DNA of 64,000 nt from CAVXUB01 sp963764805 (GCA_963764805.1 CAVXUB010000005.1:124001-188000); one strand, 5' to 3'. Shown: positions 26,096-35,547, counted from the stretch's first letter. Notes: generated by a model from the sequence alone, not told the origin. Made by a program: numbers and translations.

Positions 26096-26841
26096 ATGGG
26101 GTATGCAGGGCACGTGGACAAGGCAACCTTCGCAGCTCCAACTGAGCCTGTTCGAGTACCTGCGCTCCGCCAGCGATGGGACTCGATCACGTTCATCCAC
26201 TGGCGCTTCCCGCCAGACCGGGTGAAGCGGCTCCTTCCAGACGAGTTGGAGGTCGAGGAATGGGACGGCTCTGCTTGGGTCGGCCTCACGCCCTTCGTCG
26301 CAAAGCGGACGAGGATGAACGGGCTACCGCCGCTCCCGTTCGGCTCCGACTTCCCCGAGACCAACTGCCGCACGTATGTCCGCACCCGGCAGGGCGAGAG
26401 CGCGATCTGGTTCTTCTCGCTGGAGGCCGACAATCCGGCAGTCGTGCTGGCGGCCAACTCGCTGCTCGGCGTCCCCTATCGCTCGGCATCCATGACCGCG
26501 ACCACCGATGGAGCGCGACACCTCTACCGCAGCCGTCGTCGTGGCCGTTCGAACGTGGGGCACTCGATCGAGGTGGAGGTGGGGCAAGCACTGCCGGCCG
26601 ACAACGTTCCTGAGCTGGCGCATTGGCTGACCGCCAGGTGGCGAGCCGTCGTTCCGCGCGGGGATGCCGTCTCGTCGTGCCGGTCCGGCACGCGCCTTGG
26701 CCCCTTCATGACGCGGCGATTGTGAGCCTCGAGGAGACCCTGCTCTCTGCAGCCGGGCTCGGGCAACCGGACGAAAGTCCCGCCTCAGTGCTGTGGAGCC
26801 CCGGAGTCGAAGCACTGCTCGGGCTGCCGGAGCGCTCCTAA
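26096..26841 (+). CDS. DUF2071 (YqjF-like) family protein, frameshifted
   Basis: The first frame carries the family body: RQRWDSITFIHWRFPPDRVK, LEVEEWDGSAWVGLTPF, FPETNCRTYVR and IWFFSLEADNP. Near 26665 the frame changes; the new frame reads CRLVVPVRHAPWPLHDAAIV and LLSAAGLGQPDESPASVLWS and stops at 26841, which is the expected DUF2071 ending. The rebuilt length is about 248 residues. The function of this family is unknown. Start is ATG 26096 or a later GTG (about 26111). Confidence 0.8.
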
Positions 26842-26898
26842 CAAGGGCGTGTTCAACCGCCAGGACGAGGGCATGATCGCCCAAGCTTTGAACGGCAC

Positions 26899-27240
26899 GT
26901 GGCCCGAATCGCAAGACGAGAAGTGTCGACCATAGATGTATGTTCTCGTGTCGCGATTGCGGGGGAGGCCCCAGCGCCAGCGAAGCTACCCAGTCCGCTG
27001 ACCAAGGACGTCATCCGCAGATACGCGCGCGACCCGCGCCAACGTCAGAGGGACCGGGCGAGCATCGCCCATGCACTGTCTGGAGTCGACCCCCACCTCC
27101 AGCCAACGTACGACCATCGGCCCGGCCATGGTGAGCCACTTCTGTGGGCAGCCGACGCCATCTGCTGGGCGGTCGGTGCCGGTGGCGACTGGCGAAGGCG
27201 CGTCGCGGGCGTGGTCGCCATCCGCGAGATCAAGCCCTGA
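26899..27240 (+). CDS. Possible fragment of a hypothetical protein
   Basis: A 113-residue open frame. Its last 40 residues (GHGEPLLWAADAICWAVGAG, then GDWRRRVAGVVAIREIKP) look like the C-terminus of DUF3800-like actinobacterial proteins that end in an AxCWAxxxGG-type motif. The N-terminal part does not look like a native start, so this may be the remnant of a larger gene. Low confidence in both the start and the family. Confidence 0.4.
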   Translation: MARIARREVSTIDVCSRVAIAGEAPAPAKLPSPLTKDVIRRYARDPRQRQRDRASIAHALSGVDPHLQPTYDHRPGHGEPLLWAADAICWAVGAGGDWRRRVAGVVAIREIKP

Positions 27241-27569
27241 CGCGCGACACCCGGCTACTCACCGTCCGGAGAGCACGCCGGGTGCACTCCCCGCCGCTAC
27301 TGCGGCGAGCACCCTCATTCTATCCGCTGCCTCCCCCGCCGCGTGGTCGAGATGGCGGAAGCGTGACTCATCAGCACCGGGCCAAGCAGCTTGCAGTAGG
27401 GACGCGCTACGGATGTGGACGCTGGAGAGAGGTTCGATCCGCCTCCCGCGTAATACAAGTGAGAACGGAGCGCGTTCAAGCGTGATTTAAAGAGCGCGGC
27501 CCCCGAGAGGGACGCCACCCCCTCTCCGCGATGTCGTAGCTCGTTAGGCTGCCTGGCACTGTAGTCACA
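27241..27569. other. 329-bp gap without a gene
   Basis: No frame looks coding. It contains GGTTCGATCC at about 27432, which resembles a tRNA T-loop, but no matching stems or acceptor arm could be built. A GC-rich inverted stretch (CCCCCGAGAGGGACGCC) near 27500 might act as a 3' hairpin but has no T-tract. The two flanking genes are convergent. Confidence 0.5.
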
Positions 27570-28715
27570 TCATCCCAACAGGCGCTTGGCGATCACGACC
27601 CGCTGCACCTGGTTGGTGCCCTCGTAGATCTGGGTGATCTTGGCGTCGCGCATGAAACGCTCCGCCGGGAAGTCCTTGGTGTACCCGTATCCGCCGAGTA
27701 GCTGCACTGCATCGGTGGTCACGCTCATCGCCACATCGGACGCGAAACACTTCGCCATCGCCCCGATCATCGACAACTCACCTTCGGGATCGCCGCTGTC
27801 GATCAGCGAGCACGCCCGATAGACCAGCGTGCGTGCCGCTTCGGTGCGCATCGCCATGTCGGCGAGCATGAACTGCAGCCCCTGGAACTCGGCGATCGCC
27901 CTGCCGAACTGCTTGCGCTCCTTCACGTACCTCGTCGCCAGGTCGATGGCTCCCTGGGCGATGCCGACGGCCTGGGCGCCGATGGTCGGCCGGCTGCGGT
28001 CGAGGGTGTGCATGGCGATGTAGAAGCCCTGCCCCTCCTCGCCGATCCGGTTCTCGACCGGGACACGCACGTCCTCGAGCAAGACCTCGCCCGTCGGGCT
28101 CCCGCGGAGCCCCATCTTGTGCTCCAGCTTGGCGATCTTCACACCCCATTCCGCCTCCACGAGGAAGCACGAGATACCCCGATGCCGGGCGTCCGGGTCC
28201 GTCTTGGCGAACACCGTGTAGGTGTCGGAGATGCCGGCGTTGGTGATCCAGTACTTGGTTCCCGTGAGCACGTAATGATCGCCGTCCCTCACAGCACGCG
28301 TCTTCATCGCGGCCACGTCCGATCCCGCGTCGGGCTCGGAGAGGCAGTAGCTCGCCTGGCCCTCGCCTGACGCCACCCTCGGCAGGTACTTGCCCTTCAG
28401 TTCCTCGGAGCCCCAGTTGATGACGGGGATCATCCCGAGCTTGGAGATCAGAAGCGTGACACTGGTAGAGGCGCAGACCCTCGCCAGCTCCTCGACCATG
28501 ATCGCCTGCGTCACATGATCGGCACCGGCGCCCCCATATCCGGCGGGCACACCAAGCGCCGGCAGCTCCATCGAGACGCAGTCCTTGAAGTTCTCCCAGG
28601 AGTACTCCTCGCGCTCGTCGATGACTGCCGCCCGTGGCGCGATCTTCTCCTCACAGAACTGACGGAGGACGGAGCGATACTCGCGCTGGGCGTCGGTGAG
28701 GGCTGTGTCTGGCAT
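27570..28715 (-). CDS. Acyl-CoA dehydrogenase
   Basis: A 381-residue FAD enzyme that introduces the alpha-beta double bond in acyl-CoA. Seen: the FAD/substrate loop CLSEPDAGSDVAAMKTRAV (about residues 122-140), WITNAGISDTYTVFAKTD, RDAKITQIYEGTNQVQR with the catalytic Glu (about 365), and the C-terminal IAKRLLG. Length and motifs match short/medium-chain or glutaryl/isobutyryl-type enzymes; the exact acyl chain cannot be stated. I chose ATG 28715, as the open frame beyond it (to 28871) does not look like the family. Confidence 0.95.
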   Translation of the reverse strand: MPDTALTDAQREYRSVLRQFCEEKIAPRAAVIDEREEYSWENFKDCVSMELPALGVPAGYGGAGADHVTQAIMVEELARVCASTSVTLLISKLGMIPVINWGSEELKGKYLPRVASGEGQASYCLSEPDAGSDVAAMKTRAVRDGDHYVLTGTKYWITNAGISDTYTVFAKTDPDARHRGISCFLVEAEWGVKIAKLEHKMGLRGSPTGEVLLEDVRVPVENRIGEEGQGFYIAMHTLDRSRPTIGAQAVGIAQGAIDLATRYVKERKQFGRAIAEFQGLQFMLADMAMRTEAARTLVYRACSLIDSGDPEGELSMIGAMAKCFASDVAMSVTTDAVQLLGGYGYTKDFPAERFMRDAKITQIYEGTNQVQRVVIAKRLLG

Positions 28716-28812
28716 GGGGATAGTTTCGCGCCGGGGCGCGGTGCTCCAGATCACGGGTACGGTGGCGCGACCGGCGCGAGCCGCCCCGGTGCGCGGCCCG
28801 GAAATCAGACGA

Positions 28813-29298
28813 TCAGCTGGGGCTGCTGATGTTGATGATCGCCTTGGCGAGCGAGCTCGAGGGTTCGTCACCGGATTGGCTAGCGCCGAGGTAGAGCACC
28901 ACGAAGTACTTGCCCGGGTCGAGCCTGGACGTGCAGTGGATCATCAGATTGCGGGTGGTCCCCGGCTTCACGGTCGTGCCGCAGAGGATCGGGCCCGGCG
29001 TGCCGTTGGCGTCGAGGGCCAGCCCCACGTTGGCGGAGTTGGCGGCGACCTCTGTGCCCACGGGACGCGAGGTCCAGGTCACCGACTCCACCTTGACGCT
29101 GTAGCCAGAGCTCGCCTGGTCGGCGGCTTTCAACGACGGGGCTGCGCCGTCCGAGAGGTTCTGCTGGCGCTGGCCGTTCTTCGCCGATACCACCGACTTG
29201 TTGCTCGGAGATGCCGACGGGCTCGAGCACGCCGCCAAGCCGCCAGCCATAGTCACTGCGACGCCTCCGGACAGGAGAATCTTGCACACCCTATTCAT
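28813..29298 (-). CDS. Small secreted lipoprotein of unknown function
   Basis: 161 residues: signal peptide MNRVCKILLSGGVAVTMAG, lipobox GLAACSS (Cys about residue 25), a Ser/Lys/Gln linker, then one beta-rich domain (about 65-161) with VKVESVTWTSRPVGTE, a Cys pair (PILCGTTV and IHCTSRL) that could form a disulfide, and KYFVVLYLG. I do not recognise the family. It stands between the acyl-CoA dehydrogenase and the SGNH hydrolase on the same strand. Confidence 0.75.
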   Translation of the reverse strand: MNRVCKILLSGGVAVTMAGGLAACSSPSASPSNKSVVSAKNGQRQQNLSDGAAPSLKAADQASSGYSVKVESVTWTSRPVGTEVAANSANVGLALDANGTPGPILCGTTVKPGTTRNLMIHCTSRLDPGKYFVVLYLGASQSGDEPSSSLAKAIINISSPS

Positions 29299-29381
29299 GA
29301 CCCCGCCGATACCCTTTCGGCTGGCGGCCTAATCGCGCCGTGCCCGATCCCAGAGCCCGCTCCTCCGCCGGCGCCGGCGCC

Positions 29382-29418
29382 GGCGGGCGGCGGGCGGCGG
29401 GCGGCGGGCGGCGGGCGG
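29382..29418. repeat. GGCGGGC 7-bp tandem repeat
   Basis: About five perfect 7-bp units end directly at the stop codon of the SGNH hydrolase gene (29419). Such a run is prone to slippage and to sequencing error. Confidence 0.85.
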
Positions 29419-30690
29419 CTACGAGATGATCCGCTTCACCACCGTGGCGATGTAGTCAGCCAGGTAGATGCTGCCGGCGACGTTCAGGTGCACACCGTCC
29501 AGGCGCACGGGTGTCAGGTGTCCGTCGATCACGAGAGAGCCCTCGTACTGGCCGTTCTTCCCGTTCAGGACGACACCGGGGTTGAGCCAGGTCACTCCCG
29601 GGTGTCTTGCAGCCTCGGCGGCGCACACCTCGTCGACCGCGGCCATGGCTGCGTTCAGGCTCGGGTCTTGCATGGCGGGTTCACCGATCCAGAGGACCTT
29701 CGAACCTTCCGCGGTCAGCTGCGACATCACCGATCCGACGATCTGCCCGTAGGCGGCACGCCAGCCCGATGACCCAGGCGCTTCGTCCTGACCTCGCACC
29801 GACAGGTCCTGCGCGTCGTTGGCGCTGCCCATGTAGATCACGAGCTTCGGCCTTCGCTCGGCGACCAGTGCCAGCAGATGTCTCGGCCAGTCGAAGTAGC
29901 CAGGCACCACCATGCTCGAGCCGACTTGGTACTCGGCGAGCGTGGCAAGGGCCGGCGAGCTCACGTGGTAGGTGTCCCATGCCCACTCGGGTCCCGCGGC
30001 GGTCGAGTCCCCCGTGAAGAGGATCGGTGGTCCGGCAGGTCCGGCCGGCGGCAAGCCGATCGGCCCGACCGGCACGGGATGCGCGAGGACGTCACGCGCC
30101 AGAGCGACCAGCTGCGCTTCGTGCAGCTCGGAGAAGTCACCCACCTGCTGCCAGAGGAGATAGTAGGAAGTGCCGCCGGCCGAGAAGTAGAGGTACCGGT
30201 TGTTGCCGATCAGAGCTTGCTGACCCAGCCCGGGGATCTTCTGCAGAGGCACGACCCACTGGGTGTCCTCGGCGAACGACATGTGCGGGAAGACGGCGAG
30301 CGCCAGGAATGCGTTGCTCCCGACCAACCACTGGCAGTACGGGTAGGTGGGTGTCGGCATGCCCACCGGGCCGCCGAACTGACCCTGGATTTGAAGCCTT
30401 GTCAGCAACTGGCAGGCGAGCCGCGTCGGCCGGTCCCCGAGCGAGCCGTCGTCGATCCGGGGAGGTTGGGCGCGCGATCTGATCTTCGGCGTCGTCGTCG
30501 TCGTCGAGCTGGCGGGGGTGGCGGTCGTCGACGAGCCGGCGGAGCTGACGGCGGTGGTACGTGAGGTGCGTGACGGCGGGGCAGCGCTAGCCGTGCAGGC
30601 TGCGAGGGCCAATGCCAACACCGCCGTCAACACTGCCGCGAGCGCTGGGACGCGCCAGAGATCGGGTCGAACAGTGTCCTTCGCCACCAC
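29419..30690 (-). CDS. Secreted SGNH/GDSL hydrolase
   Basis: 423 residues. An N-terminal hydrophobic segment (LAAVLTAVLALALAAC, about 17-32, possible lipobox) and a Ser/Thr linker are followed by a unique region (about 75-215), then an SGNH esterase domain (about 220-420). Catalytic blocks are ILFTGDSTAAGP (nucleophile Ser), VIYMGSANDAQD (block III Asn) and RLDGVHLNVAG (Asp-x-x-His). Such enzymes often add or remove acetyl groups on cell-surface sugars. It is exported; the substrate is unknown. Confidence 0.88.
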   Translation of the reverse strand: MVAKDTVRPDLWRVPALAAVLTAVLALALAACTASAAPPSRTSRTTAVSSAGSSTTATPASSTTTTTPKIRSRAQPPRIDDGSLGDRPTRLACQLLTRLQIQGQFGGPVGMPTPTYPYCQWLVGSNAFLALAVFPHMSFAEDTQWVVPLQKIPGLGQQALIGNNRYLYFSAGGTSYYLLWQQVGDFSELHEAQLVALARDVLAHPVPVGPIGLPPAGPAGPPILFTGDSTAAGPEWAWDTYHVSSPALATLAEYQVGSSMVVPGYFDWPRHLLALVAERRPKLVIYMGSANDAQDLSVRGQDEAPGSSGWRAAYGQIVGSVMSQLTAEGSKVLWIGEPAMQDPSLNAAMAAVDEVCAAEAARHPGVTWLNPGVVLNGKNGQYEGSLVIDGHLTPVRLDGVHLNVAGSIYLADYIATVVKRIIS

Positions 30691-30775
30691 GGCGAACGAG
30701 GCTACAACTTGGAGTCGGTGGCCCCGCCGCGGCCAGGCGCCCTCCGCCTCGCCCGAGCTATCGGAGCTACCCGAG

Positions 30776-30970
30776 CTACTCGATCTCCTCGATCGCGTAC
30801 TCGGGGCAGTTGGCGATCGCCAGGCGGGCCTTCTCCTGCAGTTCTAGCGGTACCGATCCGTCGCCGCGGACCGAGGAGAGCCCGTAGTCGTCGACGTCGA
30901 ACAGTTCGGGCGCGAGGGCGTAGCAGCGGGCATGGCCCTGGCACTTTTCGGGGTCGACCCTGATCTTCAC
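30776..30970 (-). CDS. Ferredoxin partner of cytochrome P450
   Basis: A 64-residue ferredoxin, VKIRVDPEKCQGHARCYALA... with cysteines in CQGHARC (CxxHxxC spacing) and IANCPEYAIEEIE, the pattern of single-cluster [3Fe-4S]-type P450 ferredoxins. The GTG start at 30970 overlaps the P450 stop, so it is co-translated and most likely passes electrons to that P450. The same frame is open upstream through the P450 gene, but that part is a shadow. Confidence 0.92.
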   Translation of the reverse strand: MKIRVDPEKCQGHARCYALAPELFDVDDYGLSSVRGDGSVPLELQEKARLAIANCPEYAIEEIE

Positions 30971-32169
30971 GGGAACACCACCGGGAGGACACGCGGGCCG
31001 CGTACCTGGCCGCCCGCCCATGTGACTTGCGCCTGGTCGGCCAGACGGTACTCGGGGATCCGCCGCAGCCACTCCTCCAGCGCCACCCGCAGCTCCATCC
31101 GCGCCAGGTTCGAGCCGGCGCAGCGGTGGATGCCCGAGCCGAAGGCGACATGACGGTTGTGCTGGCGGTCGAGGACGACCTTGTCGGGATCCTCGAAGAC
31201 CTCGGGGTCGCGGTTGGCGCCCGGGAAGTTCATGAGGATCTTGTCGCCTGCCCTCATCGGGCAGCCCGCGTACTCGACGTCGCTCGTGACGACCCGTGCC
31301 ATGGTCACAGGCGAGTACGCACGCAGCAGCTCCTCGATGGCGAGAGGCAACAGCTCGGGCTCTGCAACCAGCCGCCGCCGGTCCGCCTCGTGAGTCGCCA
31401 GGTGCCAGAGCGCGGACCCGATGGCGCTCCAGGTGGTGTCGATCCCTGCGATCAGGATCAGGGCAGCGGCTCCGAGCACGACGCTCTGCTCCAGCCGGGC
31501 GCCGTCGACCTCTGCGGTCAGCAGGAAGCTCATGAGGTCGTCGCCGGGGCTCTCCTGACGCCTCTCGACCTCGGCCAGGAAGTAGTTGATGAGCGCTTCC
31601 ATGCCTCGGAAGCGCCGGTCGGGGTCGTCGGCGAACTCGAGGACGTCGCGCACCCACCCGGTGAATGTGTCTGCCAGCTCCGGCTGCACGCCGAGGATGT
31701 GGGCGATCACCCGTACCGGGATCTGCTGGGCGTAGTCGGCCGCCGCATCGGCCCCGCCCGCGTCGATGAAGCCGTCGATCAGCCCCACGCAGAGCCCACG
31801 GGTCAACTCCTCGTAGGCGTCGACCCGCTTGTGCGAGAACCACGGCAGCAGGAGCCGCCGAGTCCAGGTGTGCAGCGGTGGGTCGGCCGAGATGGGCGGC
31901 AGCCCGTAGGGGAGAACAGGTTCGTCCGGCTCCTCCCCCTCGAACGGGATCACGGCCACCTCGAGCGAGCTGAAGTGCTCGATGTCGTGGGCCATGGCCG
32001 TGACGTCCTCGTAGCGGGTCGGCAGCCAGTTGCGGCCTCGCCGGTTGGTGAGGGCGATCGGGCACGTCTTGCGCAGCTCGTCCCAGATCGTGAAGGGATC
32101 GTCGACATAGGCGGGGTCGAGCACGTCGAAGTCGCTCGCCCAGTCCTTCACCGGTGCCGTCTCGGCCAT
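30967..32169 (-). CDS. Cytochrome P450 monooxygenase
   Basis: A 400-residue class I P450. Heme-binding FGSGIHRCAGSNLARME contains the Cys ligand (about residue 348); the I-helix oxygen-activation motif AGIDTTW is near 240 and the K-helix ExxR is EELLR near 279. PPLHTWTRRLLLPWFS is the C-helix region. An AGAAGGAG site precedes ATG 32169. The adjacent ferredoxin gene supplies redox. Fatty-acid, terpene or steroid hydroxylation are all possible; nearby acyl-CoA genes hint at lipid catabolism. Confidence 0.95.
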   Translation of the reverse strand: MAETAPVKDWASDFDVLDPAYVDDPFTIWDELRKTCPIALTNRRGRNWLPTRYEDVTAMAHDIEHFSSLEVAVIPFEGEEPDEPVLPYGLPPISADPPLHTWTRRLLLPWFSHKRVDAYEELTRGLCVGLIDGFIDAGGADAAADYAQQIPVRVIAHILGVQPELADTFTGWVRDVLEFADDPDRRFRGMEALINYFLAEVERRQESPGDDLMSFLLTAEVDGARLEQSVVLGAAALILIAGIDTTWSAIGSALWHLATHEADRRRLVAEPELLPLAIEELLRAYSPVTMARVVTSDVEYAGCPMRAGDKILMNFPGANRDPEVFEDPDKVVLDRQHNRHVAFGSGIHRCAGSNLARMELRVALEEWLRRIPEYRLADQAQVTWAGGQVRGPRVLPVVFP

Positions 32170-32272
32170 GCCCGTCTCCTTCTCGTCGCCTATCGCTCGT
32201 CTCCGAAACTGGCAGGACCAATTGGCACGATCACTGCCAGCTTAGGCGGATCGGCGCCAATAGGCTCGGGTT

Positions 32273-32956
32273 GTGCGCGATGAACATCCGTCCGCTCGCC
32301 AGGCGGCCCGGCTCCGCGAAGGGTACGGCGCAGTGGCGCGCGATTACGCCGCCAAGTTCGAGGGTGAGCTGGAGTACAAGCCGTTCGATCGTTTCGTGCT
32401 CGTTTCGATCGTGCAGCGTGTGGCGGGCATGGGGGGCGGGCGCATCGCCGACATCGGCTGCGGGCCCGGACATGTGACCCGCTATCTCGCCGAGCGAGGA
32501 GCGGCGGCGATCGGCGTCGACGTTGCACCGGCGATGGTCGAGCTGGCGCGTTCCTCGAACCCGGATGTGGAGTACCGCGTCGGGGACATGCTCGACCTGC
32601 CGCTCGAATCCGACTCCTGCGGGGGGGTGGTGGCTCTCTACTCGATCATCCATCTCGACCGCTCGGAGATGTCCCGCGCCTTCTCCGAGTTCGCCCGCGT
32701 CCTGCAGCCTGGTGGTGTGCTCCTCGTGTCGTTCCATTCAGGCACGGGCAGCCGCCACCTCGACGAGTGGCTGGGTCACAAGGTGTCCCTCGACTTCCAC
32801 TTCCTGACGGCGAGCGACGTCATGGGCAACATGGCCAGGGCCGGTTTCGAGGTCGAGATGTCCCTCGAGCGGGCGCCGTACGAGGCAGTTGAAGGAGCGA
32901 CCCGTCGCTGCTACCTCCTCGCCCGGCTGGTCGAGGTCCCGGACCCGCCGCCCGAT
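32273..32956 (+). CDS. SAM-dependent methyltransferase (class I)
   Basis: Residues 1-220 form a methyltransferase type 11 domain: RIADIGCGPGHVTRYLAERG (motif I), IGVDVAPAMVELARSS, VGDMLDLPLES, VVALYSIIHLD and LQPGGVLLVSFH. The domain naturally ends near TRRCYLLARLVE at about 32935. The frame then runs on without a stop to 33454 through the start of the next gene in a different frame. Either a frameshift hides the stop, or this domain is fused to the downstream protein. The end coordinate given is the approximate end of the recognisable domain. Confidence 0.8.
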
Positions 32957-33968
32957 CGAGCACCAGGAGGACGAGCACCAGGCCGCCCAGCACCAGGAGG
33001 ACGAGCACCAGGCCGACGATCCGATCCTCCGCCGCATCGCCGCCGATGCCGGGGTGGCGGACCTGGCGGGGGTGCTGGCCGACCGCATCCCGCCGTCCGA
33101 CCTCAACTCACTGTGGATGGGCGTCTCCCGCCGGCGGGCGGCGAAGGTCACGCCGGCACGCCTGTTGGCGCGCTATGCCGCCGATCGCTACTCGCGCCCG
33201 AGCAACGTCTCGCCGAGCACCATGTCGCGGCTCGACGTGCTGGCATGGTCGCTGCTGCCCGAAGGTTGGAGCGCGCTCGACCTCTCGCCCGTGGCGCCCC
33301 TCGGGACGGTCTCGGCGATCGGGCCGATCGACCAGAACAAGGTCCTCTCGACGGGGAGGCCGCTGGAGGTGGTCGCCGACTCCACCAACGTCCTCGCCCT
33401 CGAAGCGGCTCTCCACCGGCAGGCGCTGCTGCGGGCCGATCCGCGGTCCGGTGAGCGGGTGCGGCTCGCCTCGTCGCACCGGCTGCTCAGGATGCAGCCC
33501 TTCGACCCCCCTGCAACGCAGCACTTCCGCCTCTTCGGGATGGTGGACGCCGGGCGGGACGTGGGCGGGCTGAGTTTCGAGATCGACGCCACCCGCGAGC
33601 AGATCGACTTCTACCTGCGGCTGCTGGCAGGCGCGGCCGAGATCGGGATCGAGGTCGGCGAGCCGACGGTTGTGGTGCTCGACCTCGGCAACCGCCGCCC
33701 ATTGCTGGAGGAGTCCTTCAACGGCGCCCGGGTCGAGGCAGCACCGCCGGACGCGTACTACACCGACATCCGCTTCCAGATCTACGCCGCCGGGATGATG
33801 CTGGTGGACGGCGGATCGACCGCCTTCACGAGGCGACTGCTTTCCAACGACAAGGAGCGGATCGTGACGAGCGGGCTCGGGAGCGAGCGGCTCTGCACCC
33901 TCGCCGCTCAGCCTGCCGCGGGGAGCCCCCAAAGCTCTCGCCAGCGGCCGATCGAATCGGCGACCTGA
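32889..33968 (+). CDS. Conserved hypothetical protein, start uncertain
   Basis: The convincing part starts at DDPILRRIAADAGVADLAGV (about 33016) and runs to about 33960, with PPSDLNSLWMGVSRRRAAKV, WSLLPEGWSALDLSPVAPLG, TNVLALEAALHRQALLR and FRLFGMVDAGRDVGG. I do not recognise the family. No good start codon lies close to 33016: the only in-frame one upstream is TTG 32889 inside the methyltransferase. A single-base frameshift near 32945 would join the two into one protein via the repeat linker. The 3' end overlaps the convergent gene by 61 bp. Confidence 0.6.
   Translation: MKERPVAATSSPGWSRSRTRRPIEHQEDEHQAAQHQEDEHQADDPILRRIAADAGVADLAGVLADRIPPSDLNSLWMGVSRRRAAKVTPARLLARYAADRYSRPSNVSPSTMSRLDVLAWSLLPEGWSALDLSPVAPLGTVSAIGPIDQNKVLSTGRPLEVVADSTNVLALEAALHRQALLRADPRSGERVRLASSHRLLRMQPFDPPATQHFRLFGMVDAGRDVGGLSFEIDATREQIDFYLRLLAGAAEIGIEVGEPTVVVLDLGNRRPLLEESFNGARVEAAPPDAYYTDIRFQIYAAGMMLVDGGSTAFTRRLLSNDKERIVTSGLGSERLCTLAAQPAAGSPQSSRQRPIESAT
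32959..33015 (+). repeat. 30-bp tandem repeat, two units
   Basis: Two near-identical 30-bp units (27 bp conserved) start at 32959 and 32989. In the downstream frame they encode EHQEDEHQAA and QHQEDEHQAD, an acidic Gln/His-rich linker. Confidence 0.85.
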
Positions 33969-34429
33969 CCCGGCATCATCCGCAGCGTCGACTCTGGCAC
34001 GCCGAGACCAAGCTCGCGAACGGCCCAGTCGTCGTGGGAGGCGCCCCTGAACCTCTCGCATCGCCACTCCACGAGATCCTGCGGCGGGTCGCCGAGGTAG
34101 CCGGCGAGGGTGAAGCCGAGCCCCAGATCGTGCAGCACGGGGGCGCGGCCGAACACGGCGGCACGCCGCAACGCCACGAGGAGGATGCTGGCCACGGCGT
34201 CATCGGGAGACTCACCCTCGGCGGTCCGGAACTTCCCCACGAAACGCCTTGCCAGCAGCAGCGCATATCCCTGATCCGGACCGGCCGTCCCGACTCCTCG
34301 CAGCCGCGGAGGCGAGCCCGGGCGGAAGTCGGCCGGGCGTCCCGGCACCCACGGACGCGGCGTCTGCAGGTGGTATGCCTCTCGGACCTGGTCCTCGGCC
34401 TGGATCGGGGCGAACTTGGGCTGTGTCAT
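33908..34429 (-). CDS. Conserved hypothetical protein
   Basis: 173 residues, starting MTQPKFAPIQAEDQVREAYH. It contains YALLLARRFVGKFRTAEGES and DDAVASILLVALRRAAVFGR, and ends WRELWGLPAAG. It looks soluble and helical with no signal peptide. I know no function for it. The start ATG 34429 has no competing in-frame codon nearby. Confidence 0.7.
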   Translation of the reverse strand: MTQPKFAPIQAEDQVREAYHLQTPRPWVPGRPADFRPGSPPRLRGVGTAGPDQGYALLLARRFVGKFRTAEGESPDDAVASILLVALRRAAVFGRAPVLHDLGLGFTLAGYLGDPPQDLVEWRCERFRGASHDDWAVRELGLGVPESTLRMMPGQVADSIGRWRELWGLPAAG

Positions 34430-34515
34430 CGCTGGGCCGCCAGGCTACCGGTTGAGGCCGCCGCCGCACGAACGAGGCCGAGCACGAGCAGGACTCGCGT
34501 GGACGTGTGCATGCA

Positions 34516-35547
34516 TCAGGCGACCCTCCTCGCGATCGCGTCGCCGATCTCGGCGGTGCTCGGGCGATCGTCTGCCGTGGGAGGGCGAGGGGCCCGCTGC
34601 TCGTCCAGCACGGCTGTCGTGATGCGCCGCGCCGCCTCCACCTCCCCCAGGTGCTCCAGCATCATGGCGGCGCTTCGTATGGCGGCGAGCGGGTTGGCCC
34701 GCCCTGTGCCGGCGATGTCGTGGGCCGCACCGTGAACGGGCTCGAACATCGATGGTCCGCTGCGCGCCGGGTTGAGGTTGGCGGAGGCTGCGAACCCGAT
34801 GCCGCCGGCGACGGCGCCGGCGAGGTCGGTGAGGATGTCGCCGAAGAGGTTGTCCGTGACGATCACGTCGTAGCGGTGAGCGTCCTCGACGAGGTAGATG
34901 CAGGCGGCGTCGACGTGGTTGTAGGCGGTCTCCACGGCGGGGAAGGCGGCGGCGACCTCGTCGAAGGCCCGCTGCCAGAGATCACCGGCGAAGGTGAGCA
35001 CGTTGGTCTTGTGGACGAGTGTGACGTGCCTGCGGCGCTGGCCGGCGAGCTCGAAGGCGAAACGGATGCAGCGCTCCACTCCGAAGCGGGTGTTCAGCGA
35101 CCCCTGGGTCGCCACCTCGTGAGCGGTGCCTCGCCGGAGGATCCCGCCCTCGCCCGCGTAGGGGCCTTCGGTGTTCTCCCGGACCACGGCGAGGCTGGCA
35201 CCGGCGGCCACCGAGCCGGGCACCGCTTCGAAGGGCCGCAGGTTCACGTAGAGATCCAGTTCGAACCGGAGCCGCAGCAACAACCCCCGCTCCAGCGTCC
35301 CCGGCGGCACGTCCACAGAGCCGATCGGGGGGCCGACGGCACCGAGCAGGATCGCGTCGTGCTGGCGCAGCTCGTCGAGCACGCTGTCGGGCAGCACATC
35401 ACCGGTCCGCAAGTAGCGGTCGGCGCCGAGGTCGTAGGACGTCGTGGCGAACTCCACACCTGCCGCGGTGACGACCTTCAGCGCCTCGGCCACCACCTCC
35501 GGGCCGATTCCGTCGCCTGCGATCACTGCAACCCTGTGCCTTGCCAT
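34516..35547 (-). CDS. leuB: 3-isopropylmalate dehydrogenase
   Basis: Catalyses the oxidative decarboxylation of 3-isopropylmalate in leucine synthesis. The 343-residue protein starts MARHRVAVIAGDGIGPEVVA. Active-site marks are VVRENTEGPYAG, the metal/substrate motif YDVIVTDNLFGDILTDLAGA, and EPVHGAAHDIAGTGRANPLA. An AAGGAG site lies 7 nt before ATG 35547. It is apart from leuCD (3.2 kb away, opposite strand). Upstream is a terminator-like hairpin that may attenuate it. Confidence 0.96.
   Translation of the reverse strand: MARHRVAVIAGDGIGPEVVAEALKVVTAAGVEFATTSYDLGADRYLRTGDVLPDSVLDELRQHDAILLGAVGPPIGSVDVPPGTLERGLLLRLRFELDLYVNLRPFEAVPGSVAAGASLAVVRENTEGPYAGEGGILRRGTAHEVATQGSLNTRFGVERCIRFAFELAGQRRRHVTLVHKTNVLTFAGDLWQRAFDEVAAAFPAVETAYNHVDAACIYLVEDAHRYDVIVTDNLFGDILTDLAGAVAGGIGFAASANLNPARSGPSMFEPVHGAAHDIAGTGRANPLAAIRSAAMMLEHLGEVEAARRITTAVLDEQRAPRPPTADDRPSTAEIGDAIARRVA

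Noticed and set aside
27340..27460. Possible tRNA: GGTTCGATCC looks like a T-loop
   Set aside because: No 5-bp T-stem pairs around it, and no acceptor, D or anticodon stem could be built on either strand.
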